64,000 nucleotides of DNA, from positions 310,001 through 374,000 of the forward strand of contig NZ_CP011299.1 in NCBI RefSeq assembly GCF_001648115.1. The letters run 5' to 3'. The DNA comes from Buchnera aphidicola (Schlechtendalia chinensis) (GTDB lineage: Bacteria; Pseudomonadota; Gammaproteobacteria; Enterobacterales; Enterobacteriaceae). Within the stretch, counting starts at the first letter, position 1; every line of letters begins with the position of its first letter. The position numbers and the translations under genes are program-made. The notes under the pieces are model-generated. The model was not told where the DNA came from. It made no database searches and was given only the letters and a program-made list of their open reading frames with translations. Positions 21,167-34,074 of this stretch are shown one piece after another.

Positions 21167-22459
21167 TTACAAAAATTTTAATCCATGCATATAATCATCT
21201 TGTAAAATTTTAGGTATTTTTATTCGACCGTCAGATTGTTGATAATTTTCTAAAATTGCTGCTAATGTTCTTCCAATAGCTAATCCTGATCCATTGATGG
21301 TGTGGACAAAATAATTTTTTTTATCAATTTTTGAACGAAATCGTGCATGTATACGACGTGCTTGAAAATCTAACATATTTGAGCAAGAAGACACCTCACG
21401 ATAAGAATTTTTTGATGGAAACCAAACTTCTAAATCATAAGTTTTTGAAGAAGCAAACCCAATGTCCCTTGAACATAATAATACTTTTCGATATGGTAAT
21501 TCTAACAAAGTCAAAATTTTTTCTGCATGAGTTGTTAATTGTTCTAATTTTTCCATAGAGTTTTTTGGATGTACAATTTGCACTATTTCAACTTTTTCAA
21601 ATTGATGTAACCTAATTAAACCTCTAGTTTCACTTCCATATGAAGAAGATTCTGAACGAAAACATGGTGTATTAGCTACTAACTTAATTGGTAATTTACT
21701 TTCTTCTAATAAACAATTTTGAAATAAATTAGTTAATGGCACTTCTGCTGTTGGTATCAGTACATAATTATCATTTTCATTTTGATGAGATAACAATTGA
21801 ATATGAAATAAATCCGTGCTAAATTTTGGTAATTGTCCTGTACCATATAGACTTTTTTTTGATACTAAGTAAGGTACATAAGTTTCTAAATATCCATGAT
21901 GCATAGTATGTATGTCTATCATAAATTGTCCTAATGCACGATGTAATAAAGCAATTTTACCTTTCATGACTACAAATCTTGATCCAGATATTTTAGATGC
22001 AGCTTTCCAGTCAAAACCACCTAGTTCATTACCTATGTCTACATGATCTTTTATTGTAAAAGAAAAATTTCGTATTTCTCCCCATCTATTAATTTCTATA
22101 TTGTCTTTACTATTATATCCGTTTGGAATAGAATCGTCAGGAAGATTTGGAATATGAATTAAAAATGTTTTAATTTTTTCTAACAAATGTTTTAACTCTT
22201 TTTGAGAGAGTAATAACTCTTTAATAATTATGTTAGCTTCATCTTTAAGATTAGAAAAATCTTGATTAATATTTCTTCTATGTTTTATAAGATTCGTAAC
22301 AATGTTGTGTTTTGATTTAAGATTTTCAGTATTTTTTTGTAGCAATTTGCGTTTTTTTTCTAAATTAGAAAAATATTGTATATCTAAAGAAAAACCTTTT
22401 TTTTCCAATTTCTTGGAAACATATTCAATATCTTTTCGTAGCAATTTAACATTTAGCAT
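21167..22459 (-). CDS. serS: seryl-tRNA synthetase
   Basis: Class II synthetase. The long N-terminal coiled-coil arm that grips the tRNA-Ser long arm covers about residues 30-100 and is Lys/Glu/Leu rich. Class II motif 2 is seen in TPCFRSESSSYGSETRGLIRLHQF (quoted partly: FRSESSSYGSETRG and RLHQFEKVE), and motif 3 in NGSGLAIGRTLAAILENYQ. The 430 aa match E. coli. It is the first gene of the minus-strand serS-serC-aroA block. Confidence 0.98.
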   Translation of the reverse strand: MLNVKLLRKDIEYVSKKLEKKGFSLDIQYFSNLEKKRKLLQKNTENLKSKHNIVTNLIKHRRNINQDFSNLKDEANIIIKELLLSQKELKHLLEKIKTFLIHIPNLPDDSIPNGYNSKDNIEINRWGEIRNFSFTIKDHVDIGNELGGFDWKAASKISGSRFVVMKGKIALLHRALGQFMIDIHTMHHGYLETYVPYLVSKKSLYGTGQLPKFSTDLFHIQLLSHQNENDNYVLIPTAEVPLTNLFQNCLLEESKLPIKLVANTPCFRSESSSYGSETRGLIRLHQFEKVEIVQIVHPKNSMEKLEQLTTHAEKILTLLELPYRKVLLCSRDIGFASSKTYDLEVWFPSKNSYREVSSCSNMLDFQARRIHARFRSKIDKKNYFVHTINGSGLAIGRTLAAILENYQQSDGRIKIPKILQDDYMHGLKFL

Positions 22460-24102
<1,643 letters not shown>

Positions 24103-24182
24103 TGTTCAAAACGTCAATAATTATGTGCTAACAAACTTATTTTAAAAAGCAATGAGATAACAAAATTTAGAAGGCTTAAACA

Positions 24183-24401
24183 ATGATTAAAGAAGAAAAT
24201 ATTGAAATGCAAGGAACAGTAATTGAAACACTTCCTAATACTATGTTTCGCGTTGAGTTAGATAACAAGCATGTTGTAATTGCGCATATTTCAGGAAAAA
24301 TGCGAAAAAATTATATTCGAATTCTTACTGGAGACAAAGTCACATTAGAACTAACTCCTTACGATCTAAGTAAAGGAAGAATCACATTTAGAAGTAGATA
24401 A
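24183..24401 (+). CDS. infA: translation initiation factor IF-1
   Basis: Binds the ribosomal A site during initiation. A 72-residue OB-fold protein of exactly family length; only about ten positions differ from E. coli. [21 protein letters not shown] and [15 protein letters not shown] are recognisable throughout. It may be co-transcribed with trxB. Confidence 0.98.
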   Translation: MIKEENIEMQGTVIETLPNTMFRVELDNKHVVIAHISGKMRKNYIRILTGDKVTLELTPYDLSKGRITFRSR

Positions 24402-24659
24402 TATTAAAATGTGTTGTTAAAATTTTATATTTTAAGACTTCATATAGTATTATCACATTACATTTTATTAACTTTACTTATATTCTTAGTATTTTCAATA
24501 TCTTTAAATATATTTAAATTAATTTTTTATTGAAAAAATTTTTAAAAAATAATACGTTTTTAATATACAACATAAAAATATTTTTTTGTCTAAATTAAAA
24601 GTTTTCGCTTTTGCATTCTTGATTAAAACATTTGCAAACTGAGAAAATAGGAACTTAAA

Positions 24660-26408
24660 ATGCGTACAAAATACTGTGGAGAATTAAATCTAAGTCATGT
24701 AAATAAAAGAGTAACATTGTGCGGATGGGTGAATAAATGTAGAAATTTAGGAAAAATATTTTTTTTAGATGTACGAGATAGAGAAGGTGTAGTTCAAGTT
24801 TTTTTTCAAAATCGTTCTACTAATTTGTTTCAAAAAGCAATCAAATTAAGAAACGAATATTGTATTCAAATTATAGGAATTGTGAAGGAACGGAATAAAC
24901 AAAATAAAAATTATAATATTCTGACTGGAGAAATAGAAGTTTTAGCATTAAAGTTAACTATTCTAAGTACATCAAAACCCATTCCGTTAGATCTAAATAA
25001 AAAAAATTTAGAAGAATTACGATTAAAATTCCGCTATTTAGACCTCAGATGCCCTAATATGACTTATAACGTAATAATGAGAAGCACAATTACTGCTATA
25101 ATTAGATTATTTATGAAAAAAAATAAATTTTTAGATGTTGAAACACCTTTATTAACTAGATCTACACCAGAAGGAGCTCGAGATTATGTTGTACCTAGTC
25201 GTATTCACAAAAATAAATTTTATGCCTTACCTCAATCTCCACAATTATTTAAACAATTACTGATGATTTCTGGGATAGATAGATATTACCAAATTGCTAA
25301 ATGTTTTCGGGATGAAGATTTAAGATCTGATAGACAACCAGAATTTACACAAATCGATATCGAAGCTTCTTTTGCAACAGGAAATAAAATACGAAATATT
25401 ACAGAAAGAATGATTAAGAATTTATGGAAAAAAGTTTTAAAAATTAATTTACAAAAATTTCCAACAATAACTTTCAACGATGCTATTCAAAAATATGGAA
25501 CTGATAAACCTGATTTGAGAAACCCTATAAAATTTACAAAAATTACAGATCTCTTTCAAGATGCGAAAATTCAGACTTGTCCTAAAATTGATTCAACGCG
25601 AAAAAACAAAGTAATTGCTTTATGCATATCAGGAGGATCTGTTTTAAATAATAAACAATTAAAACATTATGAAGAATTTGTAAAAAATTATACTAACCAA
25701 AATTTATTTTTTATTAAAGTAGATAATATAAAAAAAGAAAAAGTTACCAGCCCATTTATTCATCTCTTCAATAAAAATTTTATAGTCAAATTGCTTGAAA
25801 GAACTCTTTCTAAAGATGGAGATATTATATTTTTTGTTTCAGAAGCTGAACACGTAGTTAATGAAATTATGAGTATATTAAGAACAAAAATTGGGACTGA
25901 ATTACACATGATTGATAAAAATTCTTGGAAACCTGTATGGATTGTTGATTTTCCACTTTTTCTAAAAAATGAATTTAATAACTACGTTTCTACACATCAT
26001 CCTTTTACAGCCCCTAAAAACAAAAATGATTTAATTTCAAGAAAAAATTTAGAAAATATTCGCGGAAATTCGTATGATTTAGTTATAAACGGATACGAAA
26101 TTGGAAGTGGATCAGTACGTATTCACAATGAACATATTCAAAAAAGTGTATTCGAAATATTAGGAATTAATAAACAAAAACAAAAAGAACGATTTGGATT
26201 TTTTTTGGATGCTTTATGTTATGGTACCCCTCCACACGCTGGAATTGCTTTAGGATTAGATAGAATAACTATGTTATTAACAAATAACAATAATATTAGA
26301 GATGTGATCGCTTTTCCAAAAACAACTACTGCTTCGTGTTTAACTACTGAAGCTCCAAATATTATTAATAATAACATTTTGGATAATTTTACATCGTTAC
26401 AAAACTAG
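24660..26408 (+). CDS. aspS: aspartyl-tRNA synthetase
   Basis: Class IIb synthetase. It has an N-terminal OB anticodon-binding domain (residues 1-105, VTLCGWVNKCRNLGKIFF), then the catalytic core with ETPLLTRSTPEGARDYVVPS, motif 2 KCFRDEDLRSDRQPEFTQID, and motif 3 GIALGLDRITMLL. The bacterial-type GAD insertion is present but eroded (about residues 275-420). The 582 aa compare with 590 in E. coli. It is convergent with znuB, 52 bp apart. Confidence 0.98.
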   Translation: MRTKYCGELNLSHVNKRVTLCGWVNKCRNLGKIFFLDVRDREGVVQVFFQNRSTNLFQKAIKLRNEYCIQIIGIVKERNKQNKNYNILTGEIEVLALKLTILSTSKPIPLDLNKKNLEELRLKFRYLDLRCPNMTYNVIMRSTITAIIRLFMKKNKFLDVETPLLTRSTPEGARDYVVPSRIHKNKFYALPQSPQLFKQLLMISGIDRYYQIAKCFRDEDLRSDRQPEFTQIDIEASFATGNKIRNITERMIKNLWKKVLKINLQKFPTITFNDAIQKYGTDKPDLRNPIKFTKITDLFQDAKIQTCPKIDSTRKNKVIALCISGGSVLNNKQLKHYEEFVKNYTNQNLFFIKVDNIKKEKVTSPFIHLFNKNFIVKLLERTLSKDGDIIFFVSEAEHVVNEIMSILRTKIGTELHMIDKNSWKPVWIVDFPLFLKNEFNNYVSTHHPFTAPKNKNDLISRKNLENIRGNSYDLVINGYEIGSGSVRIHNEHIQKSVFEILGINKQKQKERFGFFLDALCYGTPPHAGIALGLDRITMLLTNNNNIRDVIAFPKTTTASCLTTEAPNIINNNILDNFTSLQN

Positions 26409-26460
26409 AAAGATATAATATCGATAAAATTTTAAATGCAACTTTGAATATTATTGAAAT

Positions 26461-27240
26461 TTATTTCAAAATATTACTAGCTAAAAATATAAAAGTTGCA
26501 AATAGTACAATAGAAGGACTAATAGGAAGATTAAAAAGCATTGAAAATACTATACCTCCTGTTAAAGAAACGATTCCTATTAGAGTAGAAATAACAGCCA
26601 TTCTTTCAGGAGAATTAGAGAATTTTTGAGCAGTAGCTGAAGGGATTAACAAAAGTGATATAATAATTAACGTTCCTAAAAATTTTATTGCAATGCTAAT
26701 AGTTAATGAAACTAAGAAAAATAAAACGAAATTTACTTTACAAACATCGACACCATCTACTTTAGCTAAATCCGCATTAACAGTGATTAACAAAATTTTG
26801 TTCCAATATCTTAATAATACAATACTGATCGCAATACAACTAAAAAATATAAAAACCAAATCATCGTAAGTAACTTCTAACAAATTTCCAAATAAATAAT
26901 TTGCAAAACGTGTTTTTTGATCATTTGAAATTATACTCATTATTATCATTCCCAATGATAATGAACTACATCCTATAATTCCGAGAATAGTATCTAAAGA
27001 TAATGAAGAATGATTTTCAATCCAATTAATAAATATTATAAAGCATAAAATTATAACAAACACAGTGTAAAATGGATGAACATTTAGAAATATTGCACAT
27101 GAAATTCCTAGAAGAGATGAATGAGATAAAGTATCACCAAATGAAGACATACGACGCCAAATTATAAATGATCCCAAGGGTCCTGTAATAAAAGTTAAAA
27201 ATACACTTGCTAACCACCCAAAAATAATTGGTTTATACAT
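26461..27240 (-). CDS. znuB: zinc ABC transporter permease
   Basis: Inner-membrane permease of the ZnuABC importer, ABC-3 family. The 259 residues have seven or eight hydrophobic segments. The N terminus has SVFLTFITGPLGSFIIWRRM followed by GDTLSHSSLLG, the conserved coupling and pore region; RYWNKILLITVNADLAKVDG is the conserved cytoplasmic loop. It lies 36 bp downstream of znuC. znuA, the periplasmic binding protein gene, is not next to it, although in E. coli it is divergent from znuC. Confidence 0.93.
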   Translation of the reverse strand: MYKPIIFGWLASVFLTFITGPLGSFIIWRRMSSFGDTLSHSSLLGISCAIFLNVHPFYTVFVIILCFIIFINWIENHSSLSLDTILGIIGCSSLSLGMIIMSIISNDQKTRFANYLFGNLLEVTYDDLVFIFFSCIAISIVLLRYWNKILLITVNADLAKVDGVDVCKVNFVLFFLVSLTISIAIKFLGTLIIISLLLIPSATAQKFSNSPERMAVISTLIGIVSLTGGIVFSMLFNLPISPSIVLFATFIFLASNILK

Positions 27241-27276
27241 AACTTATTTAAGTTCTCTTGATTTTAATTAATAAAG

Positions 27277-27987
27277 TTAAAAATCATGATAATGGTTGTG
27301 TTTATGATGATATAAGGCTAAATGATTTTTTTTTAAATGTCCGAAGATAGCAATAAATCTTGAATCTTTCGATATAATTTTTGGAGATCCTGAACAACAA
27401 ATATGTTTATTCAAACAAACTACTTCATCTGTATTAGACATCACTAAACTTAAATCATGAGAAACTATTACAATAGAACATTTCAATTCATTCCTAATTT
27501 CAGTTACTAATTTGTAAAAAGTTGTTTGACTTAATATGTCCATTCCTTGAGTTGGTTCATCTAAAACTAGCAATTGGGGATCGTTTAATAACGCACGAGC
27601 TAATAATATTTTTTGCATTTCTCCACTAGACAATCGACTTAATAAAGTATATTTTAAATGATTAGCGCTTACTCGAAATAACACATTTTTAACAGACTGT
27701 TGATTTTTAGATAACTTCATAAATCTTTGAACTGTTATAGGAAGAGTAAAATTGAAATTCAATTTTTGAGGTACATATCCAATACGCAAATTTTGATTAT
27801 ATGTTATTGTTCCTTTACTAGGTTTTAATAATTTTAAAATTATTTTTACTAAAGTAGACTTACCAGCTCCATTGGGGCCGATTAATGTTAAAATACGATT
27901 GGAAATCAAATTTAGTGAAATCTTAGAAAGTATTTTTTTGTTATTAAAAATTACCGAAATGTCTTTTAAAGAAATACAAAATGACAT
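27277..27987 (-). CDS. znuC: zinc ABC transporter ATP-binding protein
   Basis: ATPase of the ZnuABC importer. It has Walker A GPNGAGKST (residues 37-45), Q-loop IGYVPQKLNF, signature LSSGEMQKILLARAL and Walker B LLVLDEPTQGMD followed by the H-loop IVSHD. The C terminus is His-rich (HHKHNHYHDF), as in E. coli ZnuC, and may sense or buffer zinc. The 236 aa compare with 251 in E. coli. It is the first gene of znuC-znuB and divergent from mepM; in E. coli mepM, znuA and znuC/B are adjacent, so znuA has dropped out. Confidence 0.95.
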   Translation of the reverse strand: MSFCISLKDISVIFNNKKILSKISLNLISNRILTLIGPNGAGKSTLVKIILKLLKPSKGTITYNQNLRIGYVPQKLNFNFTLPITVQRFMKLSKNQQSVKNVLFRVSANHLKYTLLSRLSSGEMQKILLARALLNDPQLLVLDEPTQGMDILSQTTFYKLVTEIRNELKCSIVIVSHDLSLVMSNTDEVVCLNKHICCSGSPKIISKDSRFIAIFGHLKKNHLALYHHKHNHYHDF

Positions 27988-28277
27988 ATTTTAAAATAGT
28001 ACATAGTACAACTAATAAAATATAATATCATAAATTAACATTTATTTGAAATAAAAAATTTGATATAAAAAATCGTTTTTTTTAAAAATACTCATAAACG
28101 TAAAATTTGATGATAATTAAACATTTTTATAACGTATTTAAAAAAATAATTAAACATTTTGAATTTACGTTGAAAAATAAAATTAATTATAATGAATATA
28201 AAATCAATATTTAAAGTAATAATGTATATCATAGAATTGAAGATGTAATTTACAAGGAGAAAATAGGAATATAAAAC

Positions 28278-29480
28278 GTGTTAAACAAATATAGAAATAT
28301 TTTACTAAATTTTTTAAAAAGAATTTATATGTCGTTAATTAGCTGCACGCTAATTATTTTTATGTTAATAGCATTATCTAATTATCTTATTGATAATTAC
28401 AGTAAAAATACTCTATTTCATTATAAAAATTATAAAAAAAAACTTAAAAACGCATGTTTATCTAAAAATTTAAAGAACAATGTTTATTGTGTAAAAATCT
28501 ATCATCCAATATATAATTATTCTGTCAATTTTTATAACACCCATAAATATTTATTTTTTTCTAAAAAAAATTGCATTTTTCATTTAGTTGAAGGTAATAC
28601 GCACGTTTTACGTAAATTTTTTAAAAATATTTTATCCGTAAATAATATATTAAAAAAAGATGCAAATTACAATTCTAATAAAATTATTACGAGTTATTCA
28701 AAAAAACATGATAAATATCTAAATATAGAAGGAAAACTAGATAAAAGTTTTTTACAAAACTCTAAAAATTATGGATTAAGCGTCAATGAAATTAAAAAAA
28801 TAATGCATATTATAGAGAACCAAATCGATTATTACAAATTAAAAATTAATAATTCATTCAGAATTTTAATTAAAAGAAATATGATTGATAAAAAAAAATG
28901 TCAAAGTCAAATTGTAGGATTTAAAATATATTACAAAAATTTAAATTATTATGGAATATTATTTAATAATGGTAAATTTTATGATACTCAAGGACATAGT
29001 TTAATGGAAACTTTTTTAAAATTTCCGTCTTTAAAACAATATCGCGTTTCTTCTTCTTTTAATTTAAATAGATTTAATCCAATCACAAAAAAATTTTCTC
29101 CTCATCAAGGTGTAGATTTAGCTATGCCTATAGGAACTCCTATCTTATCAATAAGCAATGGAAAAGTTATAAAAGCTAAATTTAGTTCAGTATCTGGAAG
29201 ATTCATTGAAATTAGACACAATTTAAAATGTATTACTAGATATATGCATTTACAAAAAATATTAGTCCATGTAGGTAATAATGTTAATAAGGGAGAAATA
29301 ATTGGATTGTCTGGAAGTACAGGACGTTCTACTGGACCACATTTACACTACGAAATTTGGATAGAAAATAAGGTAATTAATCCAGAAAAAATAACAATCG
29401 TGGAACAATTATCAGGAAAAACTTTAAAGAGTTATCTAAAACTTTCAAAAAAAATAGTAGAATATCTTAATAAACTTTAA
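28278..29480 (+). CDS. mepM: murein DD-endopeptidase MepM (YebA), M23 family
   Basis: Zinc endopeptidase cutting peptidoglycan cross-links to allow wall growth. The GTG start at 28278 has AGGA nine bases upstream; ATG 28329 is an alternative. One membrane anchor lies near residues 15-35. The C-terminal M23 domain (about 270-365) keeps the zinc ligands in HQGVDLA, RYMHL and PHLHYEIW plus GLSGSTGRSTG. The 400 aa compare with 440 in E. coli. The LysM-type segment between the anchor and the catalytic domain is hard to recognise and appears degenerate. Confidence 0.92.
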   Translation: MLNKYRNILLNFLKRIYMSLISCTLIIFMLIALSNYLIDNYSKNTLFHYKNYKKKLKNACLSKNLKNNVYCVKIYHPIYNYSVNFYNTHKYLFFSKKNCIFHLVEGNTHVLRKFFKNILSVNNILKKDANYNSNKIITSYSKKHDKYLNIEGKLDKSFLQNSKNYGLSVNEIKKIMHIIENQIDYYKLKINNSFRILIKRNMIDKKKCQSQIVGFKIYYKNLNYYGILFNNGKFYDTQGHSLMETFLKFPSLKQYRVSSSFNLNRFNPITKKFSPHQGVDLAMPIGTPILSISNGKVIKAKFSSVSGRFIEIRHNLKCITRYMHLQKILVHVGNNVNKGEIIGLSGSTGRSTGPHLHYEIWIENKVINPEKITIVEQLSGKTLKSYLKLSKKIVEYLNKL

Positions 29481-29485
29481 CTTAT

Positions 29486-29510
29486 ATCTAAAAATTTTTG
29501 TTAGATTTTT
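29486..29510 (+). terminator. mepM terminator
   Basis: ATCTAA (29486-29491) pairs with TTAGAT (29501-29506), with a short A/T loop, and runs directly into TTTTTT. It lies six bases after the mepM stop and before the convergent pykA stop. Confidence 0.55.
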
Positions 29511-29529
29511 TAAACACTAAAAATTAGAA

Positions 29530-30966
29530 CTATATCTTTAAAATTCTACTTGTATTTGTTGTTCCAATTTTTCCCATAATGTCACCTTGTGTAATAATAA
29601 CTAAGTTCCCTTTTTTTAAAAATCCTCTTTTCTTTAATAAAACGATTGCATCGTTAGCAGCTGATACTCCTATATTTTTACTTTCAAAAAGTATAGGAGT
29701 TACTCCACGATATAAAGCAGTTAATTTTAATGTACTAATATGAGAAGATAATGCAAAAATAGGAAGACCAGAGGTAATCCTAGATGTCATTAAAGCTGTT
29801 TTTCCCGATTCAGTTAATGTAACAATTGCAGTAATTCCGTTTAAATGGTTAGCAGTATACATAGCTGACATAGCAATAGCTTCTTCGATATCATAAAATT
29901 TATCGTTAATTCTATGACGAGAAACATTAATACTTGGCACTTTTTCTGCTCCTCTACAAATTTTAGATGTAACTTTTATCGTTTCTAAAGGATGTTTTCC
30001 AGAAGCTGTTTCTGCTGATAACATAACAGCATCACTTCCGTCTAAAACAGCATTAGCAACATCCATTACTTCTGCCCGAGTGGGCATAGGATTAGTAATC
30101 ATAGACTCCATCATCTGAGTTGCTGTTATTACTACTTTATTTAGTTGCCTAGCCCTTCTAATCAAAATTTTTTGAATTCCTGCTAATTCTGAATCACCTA
30201 TTTCTACACCTAAATCACCTCTAGCAACCATAATGGCATCTGAAGCTAGTATAATATCATCAATAATGCTTTTATTAGCTACTGCTTCAGCTCGTTCTAT
30301 TTTAGCAACTATTTTTGCTGAACTTCCAGATTTTAATGCTAAATTTCTAGCAATTTTTAAATCGTTACTACAACGTGGAAACGAAACAGCTAAATAATCT
30401 ACTCCAATATCTGATGCAATTTGAATGTCTTTTCTATCTTTATCAGTTAGTGTTTCAGCAGATAATCCACCACCTAATTTGTTTATTCCCTTATTATTGG
30501 ATAATGTTCCACCTATAATAACTTCAGTCAATATTTTTCTTTCTTTAATATCTATAACTTTTAATTGTATTCTACCATCATCTAATAATAATATGTCTCC
30601 TTTAGAAACGTCATCTGATAATTTTTGGTAATTTGTCCAAACTTGGTGTTCATCTCCTACTTGCACATTTAAAGAAGAATGTAACGTAAATCTATTTCCT
30701 GAACATAACGTTATTTTGCTATTTTTAAACTTTGCAATCCGGATTTTAGGACCTTGCAAATCACCTAGAAGTGCAACATATATGCCTAATTTTTTAATAA
30801 TATTTTTTACATTATTAGATCTGCGCTTATGTTCTTCTTGAGTACCATGAGAAAAATTTAATCGTACCACATTCACTCCTGATTCGATCATTTTCTCAAG
30901 AATATTATTGTCATCTGTAGAAGGGCCCAAAGTAGCAACGATTTTAGTTCTTTTAAAATCTATCAT
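29530..30966 (-). CDS. pykA: pyruvate kinase II
   Basis: Final glycolytic step, PEP plus ADP to pyruvate plus ATP. It has the N-terminal [14 protein letters not shown], the catalytic GDLQGPKIR, the K and Mg region [22 protein letters not shown] and the TATQMMESM motif. The 478 aa and sequence are closer to E. coli PykA (480) than PykF. It is divergent from zwf, as in E. coli where hexR lies between them; hexR is absent here. Confidence 0.97.
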   Translation of the reverse strand: MIDFKRTKIVATLGPSTDDNNILEKMIESGVNVVRLNFSHGTQEEHKRRSNNVKNIIKKLGIYVALLGDLQGPKIRIAKFKNSKITLCSGNRFTLHSSLNVQVGDEHQVWTNYQKLSDDVSKGDILLLDDGRIQLKVIDIKERKILTEVIIGGTLSNNKGINKLGGGLSAETLTDKDRKDIQIASDIGVDYLAVSFPRCSNDLKIARNLALKSGSSAKIVAKIERAEAVANKSIIDDIILASDAIMVARGDLGVEIGDSELAGIQKILIRRARQLNKVVITATQMMESMITNPMPTRAEVMDVANAVLDGSDAVMLSAETASGKHPLETIKVTSKICRGAEKVPSINVSRHRINDKFYDIEEAIAMSAMYTANHLNGITAIVTLTESGKTALMTSRITSGLPIFALSSHISTLKLTALYRGVTPILFESKNIGVSAANDAIVLLKKRGFLKKGNLVIITQGDIMGKIGTTNTSRILKI

Positions 30967-31292
30967 TGTGTTGATCTCGTTTAAAAATTTTTGACATTAT
31001 AGATAGATACAAAGTTCAAAAGATAAAGTAAAATCTTATATTTTATCTATGTAAAATCTTAAAAATTTTATTTTTTATTTATTTAGTATAATGTTAATAT
31101 ATATTATAACTATTAATAAATAAACATTAACAATTTTATTTTATAACTTATGTTAATTAATGTGTACCGAGCATATAATAATGCTATTTTAGCATGTCCT
31201 TTAAAAAAAGACATTATAATCTCAATATCAAATTAATTGTTTAATTACAAATCTTTAATAGTCAATATTTTAAAATAAAAAGGAAAATAACT
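30967..31292. other. intergenic region, pykA/zwf divergent
   Basis: AT-rich gap of 326 bp that must contain the promoters of both genes. In E. coli the regulator gene hexR is here; no trace of it was recognised. Confidence 0.5.
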
Positions 31293-32756
31293 GTGAAAGA
31301 TATAGATATGACATGTGATCTAGTTATTTTTGGCGCCAAAGGAGATCTTTCTTGTAGAAAACTCTTACCTTCTCTATACAAATTAGAAGAATCTAATAAA
31401 TTATCTAAAAACATGAGGATAATTGGAGTTGGGCGCGCAAATTGGAGTACAACTGAATATATATCTATAGTTCAAAAATCATTAAAAAGATTTATGAAAA
31501 AAAAGATTGAAGAAGACATATGGAAAATTTTTTCTACTCGCTTAAATTTTTGTAATCTTGACGTAAATGAAACTGATAATTTTTTAAAGTTAAAAAACAT
31601 TCTATGCAGAAGAAATAGCGTAATTATTAATTATTTTGCGATGCCTCCTAATACATTCAGTTCTATTTGTAAAGGATTAGGAAAAATGAATTTAAATTTT
31701 GAACCTAATCGCATAATAATAGAAAAACCGTTAGGATTGTCTTTAGAAACTTCTAAAGAAATTAATAATGAAATCAGCAAATATTTTAAAGAAAACCAAA
31801 TATTTAGAATAGATCATTACTTAGGAAAAGAAACAATACTAAATCTATTAGCATTCAGATTTGCTAACTCTTTGTTTTATTACAATTGGAATAATAAATT
31901 TATCGATCATATGCAAATAACTATTGCTGAAGAAATAGGTATTGAAGATAGAAAGAAATACTTTAATAGTACAGGACAAATTCGAGACATGGTACAAAGT
32001 CATCTATTACAAATTTTATCTATTATTACAATGTCTAAACCTATCGATTTATGTTCGGATAATATTCAAGATGAAAAAATAAAAATTTTAAAAGCATTGC
32101 GACCATTTAATAGTGTTAACATACATAAAAAAGTAATACTGGGACAATACTCTTCCGGAATAATGAAAGGAAAAAAAATTTCTTCATATCTTAAAGATAT
32201 AGGTGATGAGCCTAGTAATACTGAAACTTTTGCGTCTATAAAAGTAAATATTGATACTAAGGAATGGAAAGGAGTGCCATTTTACTTAAGAACAGGGAAA
32301 AGACTTCCTAAAAAATATTCAGAAATAGTGATTTTTTTTAAACCAATTCCTATTAATATTTTCGGTAATCATTACAACAATTTATACAAAAATAAAATAA
32401 CTATATTTCTTCAACCAAACGAAGGAATACAAATTAAAATTATAAATAAAATTCCAGAATTAGAACTTAAATATAATCTCACTACAGCAAATTTAAATTT
32501 TAATTATTCTAAAGATTTTGGAAAAGTAATATTATTCGATGCATATGAAAAATTATTACTAGAGGGAATTAAAGGAAATCGATCTTTGTTTGTAAGACGG
32601 GACGAAGTAGAACTGTCGTGGATTTGGATTGATTCAATTTTTAATTCTTTTAAAGGTCGAAAAATGTCACCTATATTATATTCTCCAGGAACATGGGGTC
32701 CAGAGTTATCAAATTCAATGATAAATTATGATGGAAATAAATGGAATGAATTTTAA
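31293..32756 (+). CDS. zwf: glucose-6-phosphate 1-dehydrogenase
   Basis: NADP-dependent entry to the pentose phosphate pathway. The GTG start has AAGGAA about eight bases upstream. It has the nucleotide-binding VIFGAKGDLSCRKLLPSLY (residues 10-28), the substrate-binding FRIDHYLGKETILNLLA with the catalytic His-Lys region, and PFYLRTGKRLPKK. The 487 aa compare with 491 in E. coli. It is a single gene. Confidence 0.97.
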   Translation: MKDIDMTCDLVIFGAKGDLSCRKLLPSLYKLEESNKLSKNMRIIGVGRANWSTTEYISIVQKSLKRFMKKKIEEDIWKIFSTRLNFCNLDVNETDNFLKLKNILCRRNSVIINYFAMPPNTFSSICKGLGKMNLNFEPNRIIIEKPLGLSLETSKEINNEISKYFKENQIFRIDHYLGKETILNLLAFRFANSLFYYNWNNKFIDHMQITIAEEIGIEDRKKYFNSTGQIRDMVQSHLLQILSIITMSKPIDLCSDNIQDEKIKILKALRPFNSVNIHKKVILGQYSSGIMKGKKISSYLKDIGDEPSNTETFASIKVNIDTKEWKGVPFYLRTGKRLPKKYSEIVIFFKPIPINIFGNHYNNLYKNKITIFLQPNEGIQIKIINKIPELELKYNLTTANLNFNYSKDFGKVILFDAYEKLLLEGIKGNRSLFVRRDEVELSWIWIDSIFNSFKGRKMSPILYSPGTWGPELSNSMINYDGNKWNEF

Positions 32757-33195
32757 AACACTATTTTGTAATAACATAAATTAGATATTCAAAAAACTCG
32801 CTCACAATTATAACATTCTACGTTTTTCTTATTACTTAATATTAATATTTAATATACAAAAAATATTTTAAATATCCATTTCAACTATATAATATAGTAT
32901 ATATTTTTTAAAATATAAAAAATTTTTATGTAATTAACTTTACAGAACAATTTTACTAATATGTATAATATCATACTAAAAATTTTATAAATTCTAGATC
33001 CAAATCAAATTAAAACATAAATTATAGTTAGTCACTATTTAGAATACAAAAAACTTTAAAAAATAAAAAAAATAGTAAAAAATTAAAATTTTAAAAAAAT
33101 ATATAAAATACGTTACGAAATATGAAAACTAAACTTTAACTTTTAATATTTAAAATTTAGCCCTAATTCATATTAAAAAAGTTAAGGAAAAAATT
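32757..33195. other. 439-bp gene-free gap between zwf and htpX
   Basis: Extremely AT-rich, with no coding remnant, RNA or clear hairpin. It must contain the htpX promoter. Confidence 0.5.
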
Positions 33196-34074
33196 ATGAT
33201 GCGTATAGTTCTTTTTTTATTAACTAATTTATCTGTAATGCTCATTTTTAGTCTAATTTTAAATATTACAGGAATAAATTCTGAAAGTATAAAGGGTTTA
33301 CTAATTATGTCAACTATATTTGGATTTAGCGGATCTATAATATCGTTGCTAATGTCAAAATGGATTGCATTAAAATCTGTAAATGGACAAAAAATTGAAA
33401 TTCCTAGAAATGATACTGAAATGTGGTTAATGAACGTTATTAAAAATCAGTCTCAAAAAGTAGGTCTTAATGTCCCAGAAGTAGCAATATATTGTTCTCC
33501 TGATATAAATGCATTTGCTACAGGAGCACGACGTAACTCTGCACTTATTGCTGTTTCTACTGGTTTAATAAACAATATGAGCAAAGATGAAGCTGAAGCA
33601 GTATTAGCCCATGAAATTACTCATATATCTAATGGTGACATGATTACAATGACTTTGTTACAAGGCATAGTTAACACTTTTGTAATTTTTGCATCTAGAA
33701 TCGTTGCTCATATTGCATCACATATTTTTTCAGGAGAAAAAAATGAAAATAGTAATTCTCATGGAAATACATGGATATATGTAATTACAGCTACTATTTT
33801 AGAATTAATTTTTGGTATACTCGCTAGTACAATAACTATGTGGTTTTCTAGAAATCGCGAATTCTATGCTGATGCTGGTTCAGCAAATTTAGTAGGAAAG
33901 CAAAAAATGATTGCAGCATTAAAAAAATTAAAACTTAGTTATGAACCACAAGAATCTAGTAGTATGATAGCATTTTGCATTAATGGAAAATCTAATAATT
34001 TTATAAGTTTGTTTATGTCTCATCCATCATTAGATAAAAGGATTGATGCCCTATATAACAATGAATATATATAA
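33196..34074 (+). CDS. htpX: heat-shock membrane metalloprotease HtpX
   Basis: Inner-membrane zinc protease for quality control of membrane proteins. Two N-terminal membrane segments (residues 4-24 and 34-54) are followed by the zinc motif [12 protein letters not shown] (HExxH at about residue 140) and two further hydrophobic segments. The third ligand region is [14 protein letters not shown]. The 292 aa compare with 293 in E. coli and both termini align. AAGGAAA gives the ribosome-binding site. Confidence 0.97.
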   Translation: MMRIVLFLLTNLSVMLIFSLILNITGINSESIKGLLIMSTIFGFSGSIISLLMSKWIALKSVNGQKIEIPRNDTEMWLMNVIKNQSQKVGLNVPEVAIYCSPDINAFATGARRNSALIAVSTGLINNMSKDEAEAVLAHEITHISNGDMITMTLLQGIVNTFVIFASRIVAHIASHIFSGEKNENSNSHGNTWIYVITATILELIFGILASTITMWFSRNREFYADAGSANLVGKQKMIAALKKLKLSYEPQESSSMIAFCINGKSNNFISLFMSHPSLDKRIDALYNNEYI

